Under the pieces are notes generated by a model. The model had not been told where the DNA came from. It ran no database searches and saw only the letters and a program-made list of their open reading frames with translations. DNA of 64,000 nt from Kocuria rhizophila (GTDB lineage: Bacteria > Actinomycetota > Actinomycetes > Actinomycetales > Micrococcaceae): contig NZ_RCOM01000004.1 of assembly GCF_003667225.1 (NCBI RefSeq), positions 1 to 64,000 of the forward strand, in the 5' to 3' direction. A program made the position numbers and the translations under genes. Positions 24,150-33,139 of the stretch are shown here, piece by piece (position 1 is the stretch's first letter; every line of letters begins with the position of its first letter).

Positions 24150-25963
24150 CCGCCACCGCCACCCGGGCTGCGTCCAGCCCTCCCGTGGACGAGAAACCAC
24201 CCCACCTCGGACTGCTGTTCGCGAGCCTCATGGTCGTCATGCTGCTCGCGTCCCTCGGCCAGACCATCCTCTCCACCGCCCTGCCCACCATCGTGGGGGA
24301 CCTGGGCGGCGTGGACCACATGAGCTGGGTCATCACCGGCTTCATCCTGGCCTCCACGGTGATGATGCCGGTCTACGGCCGCATCTCCGACCTCTTCGGC
24401 CGCAAGCCCGTGCTGATCGCGGCCATCGTGCTGTTCATCGCGGGCTCCGCCCTGGGCGCGGCGGCCGAGAGCATGAGCTGGCTCATCACCGCCCGCGTGG
24501 TGCAGGGCCTGGGCGGCGGCGGTCTGATGATCCTCGCCCAGACCTCCATCGCGGACGTGGTGCCCGCCCGTGAGCGCGGCAAGTACATGGGCGTGATGGG
24601 CGCCGTGTTCGCCGTGTCCTCGGTGGCCGGACCGCTGCTGGGCGGCTGGATCACGGAGGGTCCCGGCTGGCGCTGGGCGTTCTCCTTCAACATCCCGCTC
24701 GGCATCCTGGCCATCATCGCCGTGGCCGTGTTCCTCAAGCTGCCGCGGCGGCCCCGCGAGGAGCGCGAGCGCATCGACTACCTGGGCATGATCCTGCTGG
24801 CCGGTGCCACCACGTGCCTGATCCTGGTGTGCACGTGGGGCGGAACCCAGTACGACTGGAACTCACCGCAGATCCTGCTGCTGTGCGCCACCACCCTCGC
24901 CGGGGCCATCGCCTTCGTGGTCGCCGAGACCCGGGCCAGCAGCCCCGTGATCCCGCTGTCCCTGTTCAAGGACCGCAACTTCACCCTGACCACCGTGTCC
25001 GGGCTCGCGGTGGGCGTGGCCATGTTCGGCGCGATTGGCTACATGCCCACCTACATCCAGATGGTCAAGGGCGTGGACGCCACCCAGGCCGGTCTGCTCA
25101 TGACCCCCATGATGGCCTCCCTGCTGGTTGCGTCCATCGTGTCCGGGCAGATCGTCTCGCGCACGGGCCGGTACAAGCTGTTCCCCCTGGTGGGCATGCT
25201 GATCATGGGCATCGGCCTGTGGCTGCTGTCCACCCTGAAGGTCTCGGACTCCACCGTTCGGATGTGCGTGTTCCTCGCGGTGTTCGGCGCGGGCATCGGG
25301 CTGAGCATGCAGATCCTGGTGCTGATCGTGCAGAACTCCGTGCCCAACCGGATCGTGGGCACGGCCACCGCCTCCAGCAACTTCTTCCGCCAGGTGGGTG
25401 CCACCGTGGGCTCCGCCGTGGTGGGTTCGCTGTTCATCTCCCGCCTGAAGGACCTGCTGGCGGAGAACCTGCCCCCGCTGCCTCCCCAGGCCTCCGGCTC
25501 CGTGGACGCCAACTCCTTCACGCCGGAGACCGTGCACGAGCTGCCGCAGATGATCCAGGACCCTGTGGTCCAGTCCTACAACGATGCGCTGCTGCCCATC
25601 TTCCTGGCCATGATCCCGCTGGCCGTGGTGGCGTTCCTGCTGCTGCTGTTCGTGGAGGAGAAGCCCCTGGCCACCCGTGTGGACCACACCGGGACCGGCG
25701 AGATCTCCACCGTGCAGGCCACCGCCACGGAGTCCGGGGCCACCGGGACCACCACGTCCACCGACGCCTCGGACAGCGTGGCGGACGCGCACACGTCCGC
25801 GGACCCCGCGGATCACGATGCCACCGAGCGTGAGCCCGAGCCCGTTGCGGCCCGGCCCGCGATCGGTGGTGCCGAGACCAGCGCCACCGCCGCTTCCTCG
25901 GGTGAGGGACCTGCCCAGCGGACCCGCAGGTCAGGCCGCCGGGCACCGCGACATCGCGCCTGA
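24146..25963 (+). CDS. DHA2 family (EmrB/QacA-like) MFS efflux transporter
   Basis: This 605-residue protein has 14 predicted membrane segments. MFS motif A is GRISDLFGRKPV, the DHA2 motif C is in SSVAGPLLGGWITEGPGWRW, and LVLIVQNSVPNRIVGTATASSNFFRQVGATVG is the typical late-loop block. It exports drugs or toxic compounds with proton antiport. About 100 C-terminal residues after the last helix form a Thr/Ala/Asp/Glu-rich tail. It is co-expressed with the TetR gene and ends before a strong hairpin. Confidence 0.93.
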   Translation: MTATATRAASSPPVDEKPPHLGLLFASLMVVMLLASLGQTILSTALPTIVGDLGGVDHMSWVITGFILASTVMMPVYGRISDLFGRKPVLIAAIVLFIAGSALGAAAESMSWLITARVVQGLGGGGLMILAQTSIADVVPARERGKYMGVMGAVFAVSSVAGPLLGGWITEGPGWRWAFSFNIPLGILAIIAVAVFLKLPRRPREERERIDYLGMILLAGATTCLILVCTWGGTQYDWNSPQILLLCATTLAGAIAFVVAETRASSPVIPLSLFKDRNFTLTTVSGLAVGVAMFGAIGYMPTYIQMVKGVDATQAGLLMTPMMASLLVASIVSGQIVSRTGRYKLFPLVGMLIMGIGLWLLSTLKVSDSTVRMCVFLAVFGAGIGLSMQILVLIVQNSVPNRIVGTATASSNFFRQVGATVGSAVVGSLFISRLKDLLAENLPPLPPQASGSVDANSFTPETVHELPQMIQDPVVQSYNDALLPIFLAMIPLAVVAFLLLLFVEEKPLATRVDHTGTGEISTVQATATESGATGTTTSTDASDSVADAHTSADPADHDATEREPEPVAARPAIGGAETSATAASSGEGPAQRTRRSGRRAPRHRA

Positions 25964-25990
25964 GCCCATCCACGGAGCGGCCCCTTCGAA

Positions 25991-26030
25991 GGAGCGCCCC
26001 GTCGACGACCACTCGTCGACGGGGCGCTCC
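25991..26030 (+). terminator. strong bidirectional hairpin between MFS and CHAD genes
   Basis: A perfect 18-bp stem (25991-26008 with 26013-26030) and 4-nt loop sits between converging genes, 27 nt after the MFS stop. There is no T-tract, as is common in GC-rich actinobacteria. Confidence 0.85.
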
Positions 26031-26074
26031 CGTCTCCCGTGGCCCCGGTTCACGGACCGGGGCACCCGTGCGGG

Positions 26075-28000
26075 TCAGTCCTGCGAGGGCAGCTCGTCCC
26101 TCAGGTCCTCCACGAGGTCCTCCAGGATCTCGGCGGCCTCCAGCATCCCGTTGCGCAGCTCGGTGAGCTCCATCCCGTGGAGCACGCCCACCGCGTAGCG
26201 GTCCTTGCCGGTGCGCTGGAACGAGCGGGCGGCGCGCGCGAGCCACTCCTCCATGACCGCGGCGTCCGTGATCACCCCGAGGTCGTCCTGGTAGTCCTTG
26301 GCCACTGCGGCGGCGCGGATCCGCTTCTTCCCCGCCTTGGCGTGCGCCCGTCCCAGCGCCTCGGAGACGTAGCGCGCGGACTTCGCGGCCTTGCGGGTCT
26401 CGTGCAGCACCTCGAACGCCGCCGCGGTCTGCAGAGCGTCCTTGCCGGGCAGGGCGATCCGCTCCCCCACGTCCATGGCCATGTCGCTCAGCGAAACCTC
26501 GGCCCCCGGTTCGGGTGTGGTGGTGCTGGCCGTGACGACCACCCGGTTCAGTGCCGCGCCGAGCACCGCCTTGGCGAACTTCCTGTCGGACAGCGCCGCG
26601 GCCTCCTCCGTGAAACCCTCTCCGCGACCGAGCGCGTGCAGGTCCCGGACCAGCTGGAGGTAGTCCTGACTGTCCAGCTCCCGCCGGACCGCCCGCCCGG
26701 TGCCGGTGCCCAGGTGACTGGCCGCCTCGCGCAGCTCCTCCTTGGCGGCACCGCTCAGCACACCCGCCGGCTGGCCGTCGAGCAGCACGTCCAGCCGCTC
26801 CAGGGCCACCTCCTGGTCCCGGGCGTCGCCGAGCACACGCGCCAGGTCCTTGAGCCGCTGCTCCATGTCCGCCACCACGTCCTCGGCCACGAAGCCCCGG
26901 GACGCCTGGAGCACGCTGCGCAGCGCCCGCGAGCGCACGCGCATCTGGTGCACCGAGTCCTCGGCCTCGATGCGCACCGCGAAGTCCCAGCGCTGCAGCT
27001 GCGAGGTCAGGTGGGAGATCATCTCCGCGAGGACGTCGGCCCCCGTGCGTTCCCCCCGGTCCCCGGTGTCGGACGACGACGCCGCGTCGTTGCCCTTCGC
27101 ATGCCCGCCCCCACTCCCCGCGGAGCTCTTGCCGTTCTTCGTGTCCTTGCCGTTCTTGGACGACTTGCCCTTGGCGGAGCCCTTGTCCTTCTTCTTCCCC
27201 GAGCCCTTGTTCTTAGACGAGCTCGTGTCCTTGGAGGAGCCCTCGTCGTTCGACGAGCCCTTCCCGGACGGCTGCTCTCCCTCAGACTCTCCCGCACCCG
27301 GCGCGAACCCCGCGGAGGCGGCGTCAGCGGCGTCGTCGGACGTGACGGCGGCGTGCTCCGGCGAGACCACGCGCACCACGTCCCCGCCGTCCTGGCCGAG
27401 GGCCCGGGCGATCTTGGCCACCGAGGAGGACGGCTCCGCCCCCGCGGCGAACAGGACGGTCTCCACGGCCTCGAACACGGCCTTGGCCTGCTTCTCGGTG
27501 AGGTCGTCGCGCGTGAGCTCGACCTCGCACTCGGTCCACTCCCGGGTGACCCCAGCGCGCTCGTCCCGCGCAGAGACGGCGTCCAGGCACAGCTCGGCGT
27601 ACTGCCCGTCCTCCGCGAGCACCGGGTACAGCGTGCGCCGCGTGTCCACGGTGGCCACGGGCTGGAGGTCCTCGCCCAGGGTGAGACCCAGCAGCACCTT
27701 TCGCAGTGCCGCCGGAAGCCGGTCGGGGGCGGTCTTGAGGGGCTCGTAGTGCAGCTCGCCGCGCACCGCACCGGCCTCGTACTTCACGTGCCAGCCGTCG
27801 TCGCTGCCGCCGGTACGACGCCGCACGGCCACCGCGGAGCGCGCGAGCAGCAGATCGGCGGTGTCGTAGTACGTGGCGCTCATGTCGTGCTCCACGGGAT
27901 CGCCCACGGTGAAGTGCTCCAGCTTGTGCAGCTTGAGCTTGGGCTTCTTGTTCCCCGCGACGTCGTACTTGCGCTCGATCTCAACCTGATGCGTGACCAT
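26075..28000 (-). CDS. CYTH-CHAD domain protein with a Ser/Lys-rich linker
   Basis: The 641-residue protein starts with a CYTH domain (residues 3-205; QVEIERKYDV gives the ExExK signature, and ATYYDTADLLLARSAVAVRRR). A linker of about 110 residues (210-320) is rich in Ser, Lys, Gly and Asp/Glu. A CHAD domain (325-640) follows, with conserved histidines and basic residues (SVHQMRVRSRALRSVL, ADMEQRLKDLARVLGDARDQEV). CYTH enzymes act on triphosphates and CHAD binds polyphosphate, so polyphosphate handling is the likely role. An AGGGAG site precedes the ATG. Confidence 0.92.
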   Translation of the reverse strand: MVTHQVEIERKYDVAGNKKPKLKLHKLEHFTVGDPVEHDMSATYYDTADLLLARSAVAVRRRTGGSDDGWHVKYEAGAVRGELHYEPLKTAPDRLPAALRKVLLGLTLGEDLQPVATVDTRRTLYPVLAEDGQYAELCLDAVSARDERAGVTREWTECEVELTRDDLTEKQAKAVFEAVETVLFAAGAEPSSSVAKIARALGQDGGDVVRVVSPEHAAVTSDDAADAASAGFAPGAGESEGEQPSGKGSSNDEGSSKDTSSSKNKGSGKKKDKGSAKGKSSKNGKDTKNGKSSAGSGGGHAKGNDAASSSDTGDRGERTGADVLAEMISHLTSQLQRWDFAVRIEAEDSVHQMRVRSRALRSVLQASRGFVAEDVVADMEQRLKDLARVLGDARDQEVALERLDVLLDGQPAGVLSGAAKEELREAASHLGTGTGRAVRRELDSQDYLQLVRDLHALGRGEGFTEEAAALSDRKFAKAVLGAALNRVVVTASTTTPEPGAEVSLSDMAMDVGERIALPGKDALQTAAAFEVLHETRKAAKSARYVSEALGRAHAKAGKKRIRAAAVAKDYQDDLGVITDAAVMEEWLARAARSFQRTGKDRYAVGVLHGMELTELRNGMLEAAEILEDLVEDLRDELPSQD

Positions 28001-28018
28001 GGTGCTCCCTGTGTAGAA

Positions 28019-28051
28019 CGCGCCGCGGCCCTGTTCGGGATCCGCGGCGCG
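28019..28051 (-). terminator. terminator candidate after the SepX-like gene
   Basis: A 10-bp stem CGCGCCGCGG/CCGCGGCGCG (28019-28028 with 28042-28051) lies 34 nt past the stop of the SepX-like gene and before the CHAD gene. Confidence 0.55.
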
Positions 28052-28084
28052 CTGCTGTCGTCAAATCGGTAGGTGCTGGAGGCG

Positions 28085-29020
28085 TCAGGCCCGGCGTCGC
28101 TTCAGGACGTCGTCCAGGTTCAGCGCGGCGCTCTCCTGCTCCCCAGCGCGGACCGCGTCCTTGAGGGACGTGGTGGTGGCCGCCGGGCGCTGCGGCACCC
28201 GCAGCGGTTCCGGTGCGCGGCGCTGCACCACGGGCGCCTGGGTGTAGAGCGGCTTGGGCACCGGGACCGGCTCCCATGTGGCCGCGGTGGATCCCGCGGC
28301 GGCCGAGCTGCGGGCCACCTTGAGGGCCTCCGCGCGCAGCTCCGCCACGCTGTAAGTCTTCTCGACCGCGGGGCGCTCGGGCTCCACCGTCTCGGGCAGC
28401 TGCCCCTCGGCCGGCAGATCCAGGGCGGCGTCCGCCTGCAGCTCCTGCTCCTCGCGGTCCTGACGGGCCTGGTCCTCGTTGTCGAAGATGGCGTGCTGGG
28501 CGGGGGCCGTCTGACGCGTGGCGGCCTGGGCCGACACGCCGGCGCGGTCGGTGACGGCCAGGTAGCGCAGACCCGCCACGCAGCCGGCCCCCAGCAGGAG
28601 CAGCACCACGGGCACGGCCCACGTGACGGCCGTGAAGGGCGCGGCGATTCCGGTGAGTACGGCGGCCAGGACGAGCGCGGCGCCGGTCAGGAACACGATG
28701 GTGCGGTCCCACTTGATCCGGAGACCCGCCACGGATCCGCGGCGGACGGTGATGGCGGACGGCGCATGTGCCGAGGTGTCCATGGCTGTCGTCTCCCGTT
28801 CATGAAGCTGTACTGAGGCCGTGGCCCCCACTCTACTGGGCGTGCTGCGGACGTGCTCGCGGGGGCGGTCCGACGGGTGGAGCAGCAGGTCCGGGGCCTC
28901 CACCTGGGCGCGGACCGGAACGCTGGTGCGCCTGGCCACGTGCGGTGCGAACCACATCACACACAGCACGATGATAGCGGCCAGGACCGCTGAACTGCTC
29001 ACCCAAGACAAACCCACCAT
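28085..29020 (-). CDS. SepX/GlpR-like membrane protein
   Basis: The 311-residue protein has one N-terminal membrane helix (about 8-27), a linker, a pair of membrane helices (about 108-150) and a long charged cytoplasmic tail (FDNEDQARQDREEQELQADAAL) ending in KRRRA. Position next to rimJ and galU matches the mycobacterial Rv0993-Rv0996 region and the corynebacterial/streptomycete SepX/GlpR gene, which encodes a membrane cell-division scaffold partner. Assignment rests on synteny and topology. TACCCT at 29024-29029 favours initiation at GTG 29017, with ATG 29020 as alternative. Confidence 0.7.
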   Translation of the reverse strand: MVGLSWVSSSAVLAAIIVLCVMWFAPHVARRTSVPVRAQVEAPDLLLHPSDRPREHVRSTPSRVGATASVQLHERETTAMDTSAHAPSAITVRRGSVAGLRIKWDRTIVFLTGAALVLAAVLTGIAAPFTAVTWAVPVVLLLLGAGCVAGLRYLAVTDRAGVSAQAATRQTAPAQHAIFDNEDQARQDREEQELQADAALDLPAEGQLPETVEPERPAVEKTYSVAELRAEALKVARSSAAAGSTAATWEPVPVPKPLYTQAPVVQRRAPEPLRVPQRPAATTTSLKDAVRAGEQESAALNLDDVLKRRRA

Positions 29021-29023
29021 TTC

Positions 29024-29029
29024 AGGGTA
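29024..29029 (-). promoter_or_regulatory. -10 box of the SepX-like gene
   Basis: TACCCT on the minus strand lies 3 nt before ATG 29020 and 6 nt before GTG 29017. The 6-nt spacing seen elsewhere in this window favours the GTG. Confidence 0.5.
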
Positions 29030-29233
29030 GGACAGGTGAGAAAGATTCCCGGCGTGGAATGAGCGTGTTGCTCACATCAATGTCATTCGATGGTCCTGGG
29101 GCGGAGTTCGGGTGCCCGTCAGCCGTACGTCGTCCGGTTTCAGGCCCGACCGGCGGACGCCCGGGGCCGGTCGCGCGATGGGCACAGCCCTGGGTCCGGC
29201 CGCTCGGCGCGCACCCGCGCGCCGAGCGGTGGG

Positions 29234-29878
29234 TCAGCGCAGCCCGCGCCGCACGGTGATGCCCTCGTCCTCGCCGGTGAACCGGCGCACGAGGCCTTCG
29301 GGAACCTCCTCGGCCGTGAGCGCGAAGCTGCGGTGGTCCGCCCACCGACCGGCAATGTGCAGGAAACGCTCCCGCAGGCCCTCGTCCCGGAAGCCCAGTT
29401 TCTCCACGACCCGCAGGGACTTGGCGTTCTCGGGACGGATGTTGATCTCCATGCGGTGCAGCCTCAGGTGCTGGAAGCAGTAGTCGGTGGCCATGGCCAC
29501 GGCCATCGGAGCGATCCCCCGGCCCGCCTGCGCGCCGTCCACCCAGTACCCCAGGCTGGCCGAGCGGAACGAGCCCAGGGTGATGCCCGAGACGGTCAGC
29601 TGCCCCACGAGCTCCTGCCGCCTGCTCACCGGGTCCAGCTCCGTGATCAGCCACGGCAGAGACTGCCCGGCCCGCGCCTGCTGCCGCATCTGCCGCACGA
29701 AGCTGCGGTACGACGGCGCCGTCCCCGCCGCCTCGGGGTTGCTCGCCTCCCACGGCTCGAGCCACTCCCGGTTGCGGTAGCGCACCCGGTCCCACTCACC
29801 GCGGTCACTCATGACCAGTGGGCGCAGCATCAGCTGCGCCCACTGGACGGTGACGGGCCACTCGGCTGCCGTGCTCAC
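29234..29878 (-). CDS. rimJ: RimJ/RimL-type GNAT acetyltransferase
   Basis: The 214-residue protein shows the GNAT acetyl-CoA motif as AQAGRGIAPMAVAMATDYCFQHL, followed by LHRMEINIRPENAKSLRVVEKLGFRDEG. The fold matches RimJ-like N-terminal acetyltransferases of ribosomal or other proteins. The GTG start lies 13 nt after the galU stop, so the gene is in the galU operon. It is followed by 213 bp of untranslated DNA that carries the SepX promoter but no other signal I can name. Confidence 0.88.
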   Translation of the reverse strand: MSTAAEWPVTVQWAQLMLRPLVMSDRGEWDRVRYRNREWLEPWEASNPEAAGTAPSYRSFVRQMRQQARAGQSLPWLITELDPVSRRQELVGQLTVSGITLGSFRSASLGYWVDGAQAGRGIAPMAVAMATDYCFQHLRLHRMEINIRPENAKSLRVVEKLGFRDEGLRERFLHIAGRWADHRSFALTAEEVPEGLVRRFTGEDEGITVRRGLR

Positions 29879-29891
29879 CCGGTGCGGGTCC

Positions 29892-30800
29892 TCAGACCTC
29901 GAGGGTCTTGGCGTAGTCCGCGATCCAGGACCGCAGACCCGGGCCGAGGTCGTCGCGCTCGCACGCTAGCTCGATGTTGGCCTTGAGGTAGGAGAGCTTG
30001 TCGCCGGTGTCGAAACGGCGTCCCTTGAACACCACGCCGTACATGCCGTGGGCGTCCCCACCGCGGTCCGCAACAGTCTGCATGGCGTCCGTCAGCTGGA
30101 TCTCGCCGCCGCGGCCCGGTGCGGTGCTCTCGAGGATCTCGAAGATCTCCGGGTGCAGCACGTAACGGCCGATGATCGCCAGGTTGGAGGGGGCGTCCTC
30201 CGGGGCCGGCTTCTCCACCAGGCCGTTGACCTTCACGTAGTCCTCGCCCTCCACGGCGGTGACGTCGGCGCAGCCGTAGGCGCTGATGCTCTCGCGCGGC
30301 ACCTCCATGAGGGCCACCACGGAGCCGCCCGTGCGCTCCTGCACCTCGATCATCCGGGAGAGCAGGTCCTCCTTCTCGTCGATCAGGTCGTCTCCGAGCA
30401 GCACCGCGAAGGGGTCCTCCCCCACGTGAATCTTGGCGCGCAGCACGGCGTGGCCGAGGCCCTGGGGGTCCTGCTGGCGCAGGTAGTGGATCTCCCCGAG
30501 GTCCGACGCGTGCTCCACCTCGGAGAGCAGGGCGTCCTTGCCCGACTCCTTCAGCTGGGCTTCGAGGGCGGGAACGCGGTCGAAGTGGTCCTCCAGGGCC
30601 CGCTTGGAGCGGCCCGTGATCATGAGGACGTCGTCCAGGCCGGCGTCCACGGCCTCCTGGACCACGTACTGGATGGCCGGGCGGTCCACGACCGGCAGCA
30701 TCTCCTTGGGCATCGCCTTGGTGGCGGGCAGGAAGCGGGTGCCCAGTCCCGCGGCGGGGATGACGGCCTTGTGTACGCGCTTGGTTTCGTGAGGGCTCAT
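29892..30800 (-). CDS. galU: UTP-glucose-1-phosphate uridylyltransferase
   Basis: The 302-residue enzyme makes UDP-glucose from UTP and glucose-1-phosphate. The nucleotide-binding signature VHKAVIPAAGLGTRFLPATK and the catalytic/substrate block KAMPKEMLPVVDRPAIQYVV are present, with QQDPQGLGHAV, DDLID and VEKPAPEDAPSN as further GalU motifs. The start is ATG 30800 because TACCCT ends 6 nt upstream; the longer frame is not used. UDP-glucose feeds cell-wall glycans and trehalose. It is divergent from the 5-FCL gene. Confidence 0.96.
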   Translation of the reverse strand: MSPHETKRVHKAVIPAAGLGTRFLPATKAMPKEMLPVVDRPAIQYVVQEAVDAGLDDVLMITGRSKRALEDHFDRVPALEAQLKESGKDALLSEVEHASDLGEIHYLRQQDPQGLGHAVLRAKIHVGEDPFAVLLGDDLIDEKEDLLSRMIEVQERTGGSVVALMEVPRESISAYGCADVTAVEGEDYVKVNGLVEKPAPEDAPSNLAIIGRYVLHPEIFEILESTAPGRGGEIQLTDAMQTVADRGGDAHGMYGVVFKGRRFDTGDKLSYLKANIELACERDDLGPGLRSWIADYAKTLEV

Positions 30801-30806
30801 GGACTT

Positions 30807-30812
30807 AGGGTA
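30807..30812 (-). promoter_or_regulatory. -10 box, leaderless galU promoter
   Basis: TACCCT on the minus strand lies exactly 6 nt before the galU ATG. Confidence 0.6.
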
Positions 30813-30910
30813 AACGACGAGGCATCCGCGCCCCGGCTCCAACCCTGGAATCCGGCCGGTAATGCACTCCGTGTACTCCCAAGAGCGGACAGTCACCCAG
30901 GAGCGTGCCC

Positions 30911-31528
30911 ATGGAACAGCCCTCAGGGGACCGCGCCGCCAAGGCAACCCTGCGCGCGCACGTGCTCGAGCGGCGTCGTCACCGCGGTGCCGGGGTGCGG
31001 CGCGAGGCGCAGGCGGGCCTGGGGACGCACCTCACCCGGCTTCTCGCAGAGACCGGAGCGGGCGACGTCGCCGGCTTCCTGCCGCTGCCCGACGAACCGC
31101 CGCTGCTGCCGGCGCTCGAGGACGCCCATCGGCGGGGGCGGCGCGTGTGGCTGCCGGTCGTGGCCCCGCGGCGGACGCTGGCCTGGGTGCAGTGGCGTCC
31201 CGGGGCCGCGCGGGTGGACGGCGCCCTGCCCGGTCTGCGCGAACCCGCCGGCCCGCGGCACGGCCTGGAAGTGTTCGCGGCCGTCCGCGTCCTGGTGGTT
31301 CCCGTGGTGGCCGTGGACCGCAGCGGCGTGCGACTGGGCTTCGGTGGCGGCTACTACGACCGGTTCCTCGAGGCCCTCGGGACCGCCGGACACCGGCCCC
31401 GGACCGTGGCGTGCTGCTTCGCGGACGAGGTGCTCCCCGCCGGAGAGGTCCCGTCGGAGCCCCACGACGCGGTCCTGGCCGAGGTGCTCACCGAGCACGG
31501 CGTCGTGGCGCTGGGCGGGTCCGCCTGA
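30911..31528 (+). CDS. 5-formyltetrahydrofolate cyclo-ligase
   Basis: This 205-residue enzyme converts 5-formyl-THF to 5,10-methenyl-THF with ATP. The family motif VRLGFGGGYYDRFLE is intact, as are VAGFLPLPDEPPLLPAL and VPVVAVDRSG. An AGGAG site at 30898-30902 fits the ATG at 30911 better than the GTG at 30905. It is divergent from galU, as in mycobacteria (Rv0992c/Rv0993). Confidence 0.93.
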   Translation: MEQPSGDRAAKATLRAHVLERRRHRGAGVRREAQAGLGTHLTRLLAETGAGDVAGFLPLPDEPPLLPALEDAHRRGRRVWLPVVAPRRTLAWVQWRPGAARVDGALPGLREPAGPRHGLEVFAAVRVLVVPVVAVDRSGVRLGFGGGYYDRFLEALGTAGHRPRTVACCFADEVLPAGEVPSEPHDAVLAEVLTEHGVVALGGSA

Positions 31529-31633
31529 GCGCACCCGTGTGGGCGGCCCGAGCTGGCGCGGTCGAGCGGGAGCCCGCGAGTAGGATGTGACGTCGGTGAA
31601 CGACCGTCCCTCCCGCTCTCGAAGGAATCATCC

Positions 31634-32020
31634 GTGCCCGTTTACGCCTACGCCTGCAAAGACTGCGGCCATGCTTTCGACATCCGCCAGTCCTTCTCCG
31701 ACGACGCCCTGACCGTGTGCCCCGAGTGCGGGGGCGTGCTGCGCAAGAAGTTCAACTCCGTGGGCGTGGTGTTCAAGGGCTCCGGCTTCTACCGCACCGA
31801 TTCCCGCTCCGGGGCCTCCGGAGATGCCGGCACGGCCTCCGGCTCGGGATCCGCCGGCGGGTCGGGAGCCTCCGGTGGTTCTGGAACCTCCGGGGACACC
31901 GCGGCCACCGGCAGCGGCTCCGGTTCCTCGGGAAGCGGCGCCTCGACCCCTTCGGCCGCGCCCACCACCGGAGCGGGCTCCGCGACCACGACGTCGGGCG
32001 GTTCCGCGAGCTCCCGGTGA
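31634..32020 (+). CDS. FmdB family zinc-ribbon protein with a Gly/Ser tail
   Basis: The 128-residue protein starts with the FmdB zinc ribbon (MPVYAYACKDCGHAFDIRQ ... CPECGG), four cysteines in two CxxC pairs, and the conserved VGVVFKGSGFYRTDSR. Residues 58-128 are almost pure Gly/Ser/Thr/Ala. The role of FmdB-like proteins is unknown. It starts at GTG 31634 after AAGGA. The Gly/Ser tail is longer than I would expect for the family. Confidence 0.9.
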   Translation: MPVYAYACKDCGHAFDIRQSFSDDALTVCPECGGVLRKKFNSVGVVFKGSGFYRTDSRSGASGDAGTASGSGSAGGSGASGGSGTSGDTAATGSGSGSSGSGASTPSAAPTTGAGSATTTSGGSASSR

Positions 32021-32149
32021 CGCTCCCCGCCCGCTGATCCCACGCTCCGCCCGCGGCGAGCGCCCTGCACAGTCCCGGACCGGGTGCGGCAGACCGTGGC
32101 GCAGTGCACCGCTCGTGGAGCGCAGGCCCGGAGATGCTCCATGCCACCC

Positions 32150-32155
32150 TAGCGT
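32150..32155 (+). promoter_or_regulatory. -10 box, leaderless promoter of the SAF gene
   Basis: TAGCGT lies 6 nt before the ATG at 32162. Confidence 0.5.
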
Positions 32156-32161
32156 CCGGGT

Positions 32162-32836
32162 ATGAGCTCACCGCCCCGTCCGCACTATCCCCTGGGTCTG
32201 AGGCTGCGCACTGCGGTGCGCCGGCGCCACCGGCTCGTGGCCGCCGCGCTCTGCGCGCTGGCCCTCACGATCGTGGTCCTCCGGCTCGCCCCGCCCGGTG
32301 ACCGGACCACCCCCGTGGTGACAGCCGCCCACGACGTTCCCGCGGGCACCGCCCTGACCGCCGAAGACCTCACCGTGACCGAATTCCCCGTGGACATCGC
32401 GCCGGCAGCTGCCTTCACCGGCATTCCCGAGGCGGGCGGGCAGACCACCACCGTGGCGCTCTCACCCGGTCAGCCGGTGACCTCCACCAGCGTGCTGGGG
32501 CCCGGTGTGCTGACCGGCCAGCCCCCGGGGACGACCGCCGCCACCGTGCGGGTGAGCGATCCCGCGGTGCTGCGTCACATCCGTCCCGGGGACGCCGTGG
32601 ACGTCGTGCACCATGCGGACGACGCCTCGGCCGCGCGCGGCCGCCCGGTCGCCCGCTCTGTCACGGTGCTGTGGGCCGCGGCGTCCACGTCCGGAGGTGA
32701 CACATCCATGCTGGCCCCGGCCGGGACGGACACGGACTCCGGCCTGGTGGTGCTGGCCGCTCCACGAGAGACGGCAGCGAGTCTTGCCGCGCTCGAGGGG
32801 TCCGGCCGGGTGTCACTCGTCCTCGTGGCACCGTGA
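32162..32836 (+). CDS. SAF-domain protein (CpaB/RcpC-like)
   Basis: The 224-residue protein has an N-terminal membrane anchor (about 21-41) and a SAF/AFP-like domain (VVTAAHDVPAGTALTAEDLTVTEFPVDIAP ... TTVALSPGQPVTSTSVLGPGV, given here in two pieces of the same domain). The C-terminal half is like the RcpC/CpaB region that assembles Flp-type pili. No other tad/flp genes are in the window, so its role is unknown. It starts 6 nt after TAGCGT. Confidence 0.85.
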   Translation: MSSPPRPHYPLGLRLRTAVRRRHRLVAAALCALALTIVVLRLAPPGDRTTPVVTAAHDVPAGTALTAEDLTVTEFPVDIAPAAAFTGIPEAGGQTTTVALSPGQPVTSTSVLGPGVLTGQPPGTTAATVRVSDPAVLRHIRPGDAVDVVHHADDASAARGRPVARSVTVLWAAASTSGGDTSMLAPAGTDTDSGLVVLAAPRETAASLAALEGSGRVSLVLVAP

Positions 32837-32926
32837 CCCGCTGAACGGTGACGGCGCCCCGCTCGAACCGGGAGCGTCCCACGCAGTGCGGCGGGACGGA
32901 CCCCGTGGCGCGGCCGGTCCGGACGG

Positions 32927-33139
32927 TCAGCCCCAGTGAGGGGGCCGCTGCTCGCGCAGCCACTGCTCGTGCCCGTCCGAGGTCCCGGCCTCCCGGGGGT
33001 CCGGGGCGTCCGAGCCGAGCGACGGCGTGGCCTCGCCCCACACGGGGCCGCCCAGGGCGCGCTCCTGGTCGGGGGCGGTCCCTCCGGTCACGCGCCGGTG
33101 CGACCCGCGCCGCCGGCCACCCGAGGACTCATCCGACAC
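32927..33139 (-). CDS. small conserved protein ending in RPPHWG
   Basis: This 70-residue protein (GTG at 33139) ends with EQWLREQRPPHWG, a terminal motif I recall from other actinobacterial small proteins at this kind of locus. The rest is charged and disordered. Its start overlaps the end of the upstream helicase-like gene by 11 nt, so the two are translated together. The function is unknown. Confidence 0.75.
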   Translation of the reverse strand: MSDESSGGRRRGSHRRVTGGTAPDQERALGGPVWGEATPSLGSDAPDPREAGTSDGHEQWLREQRPPHWG

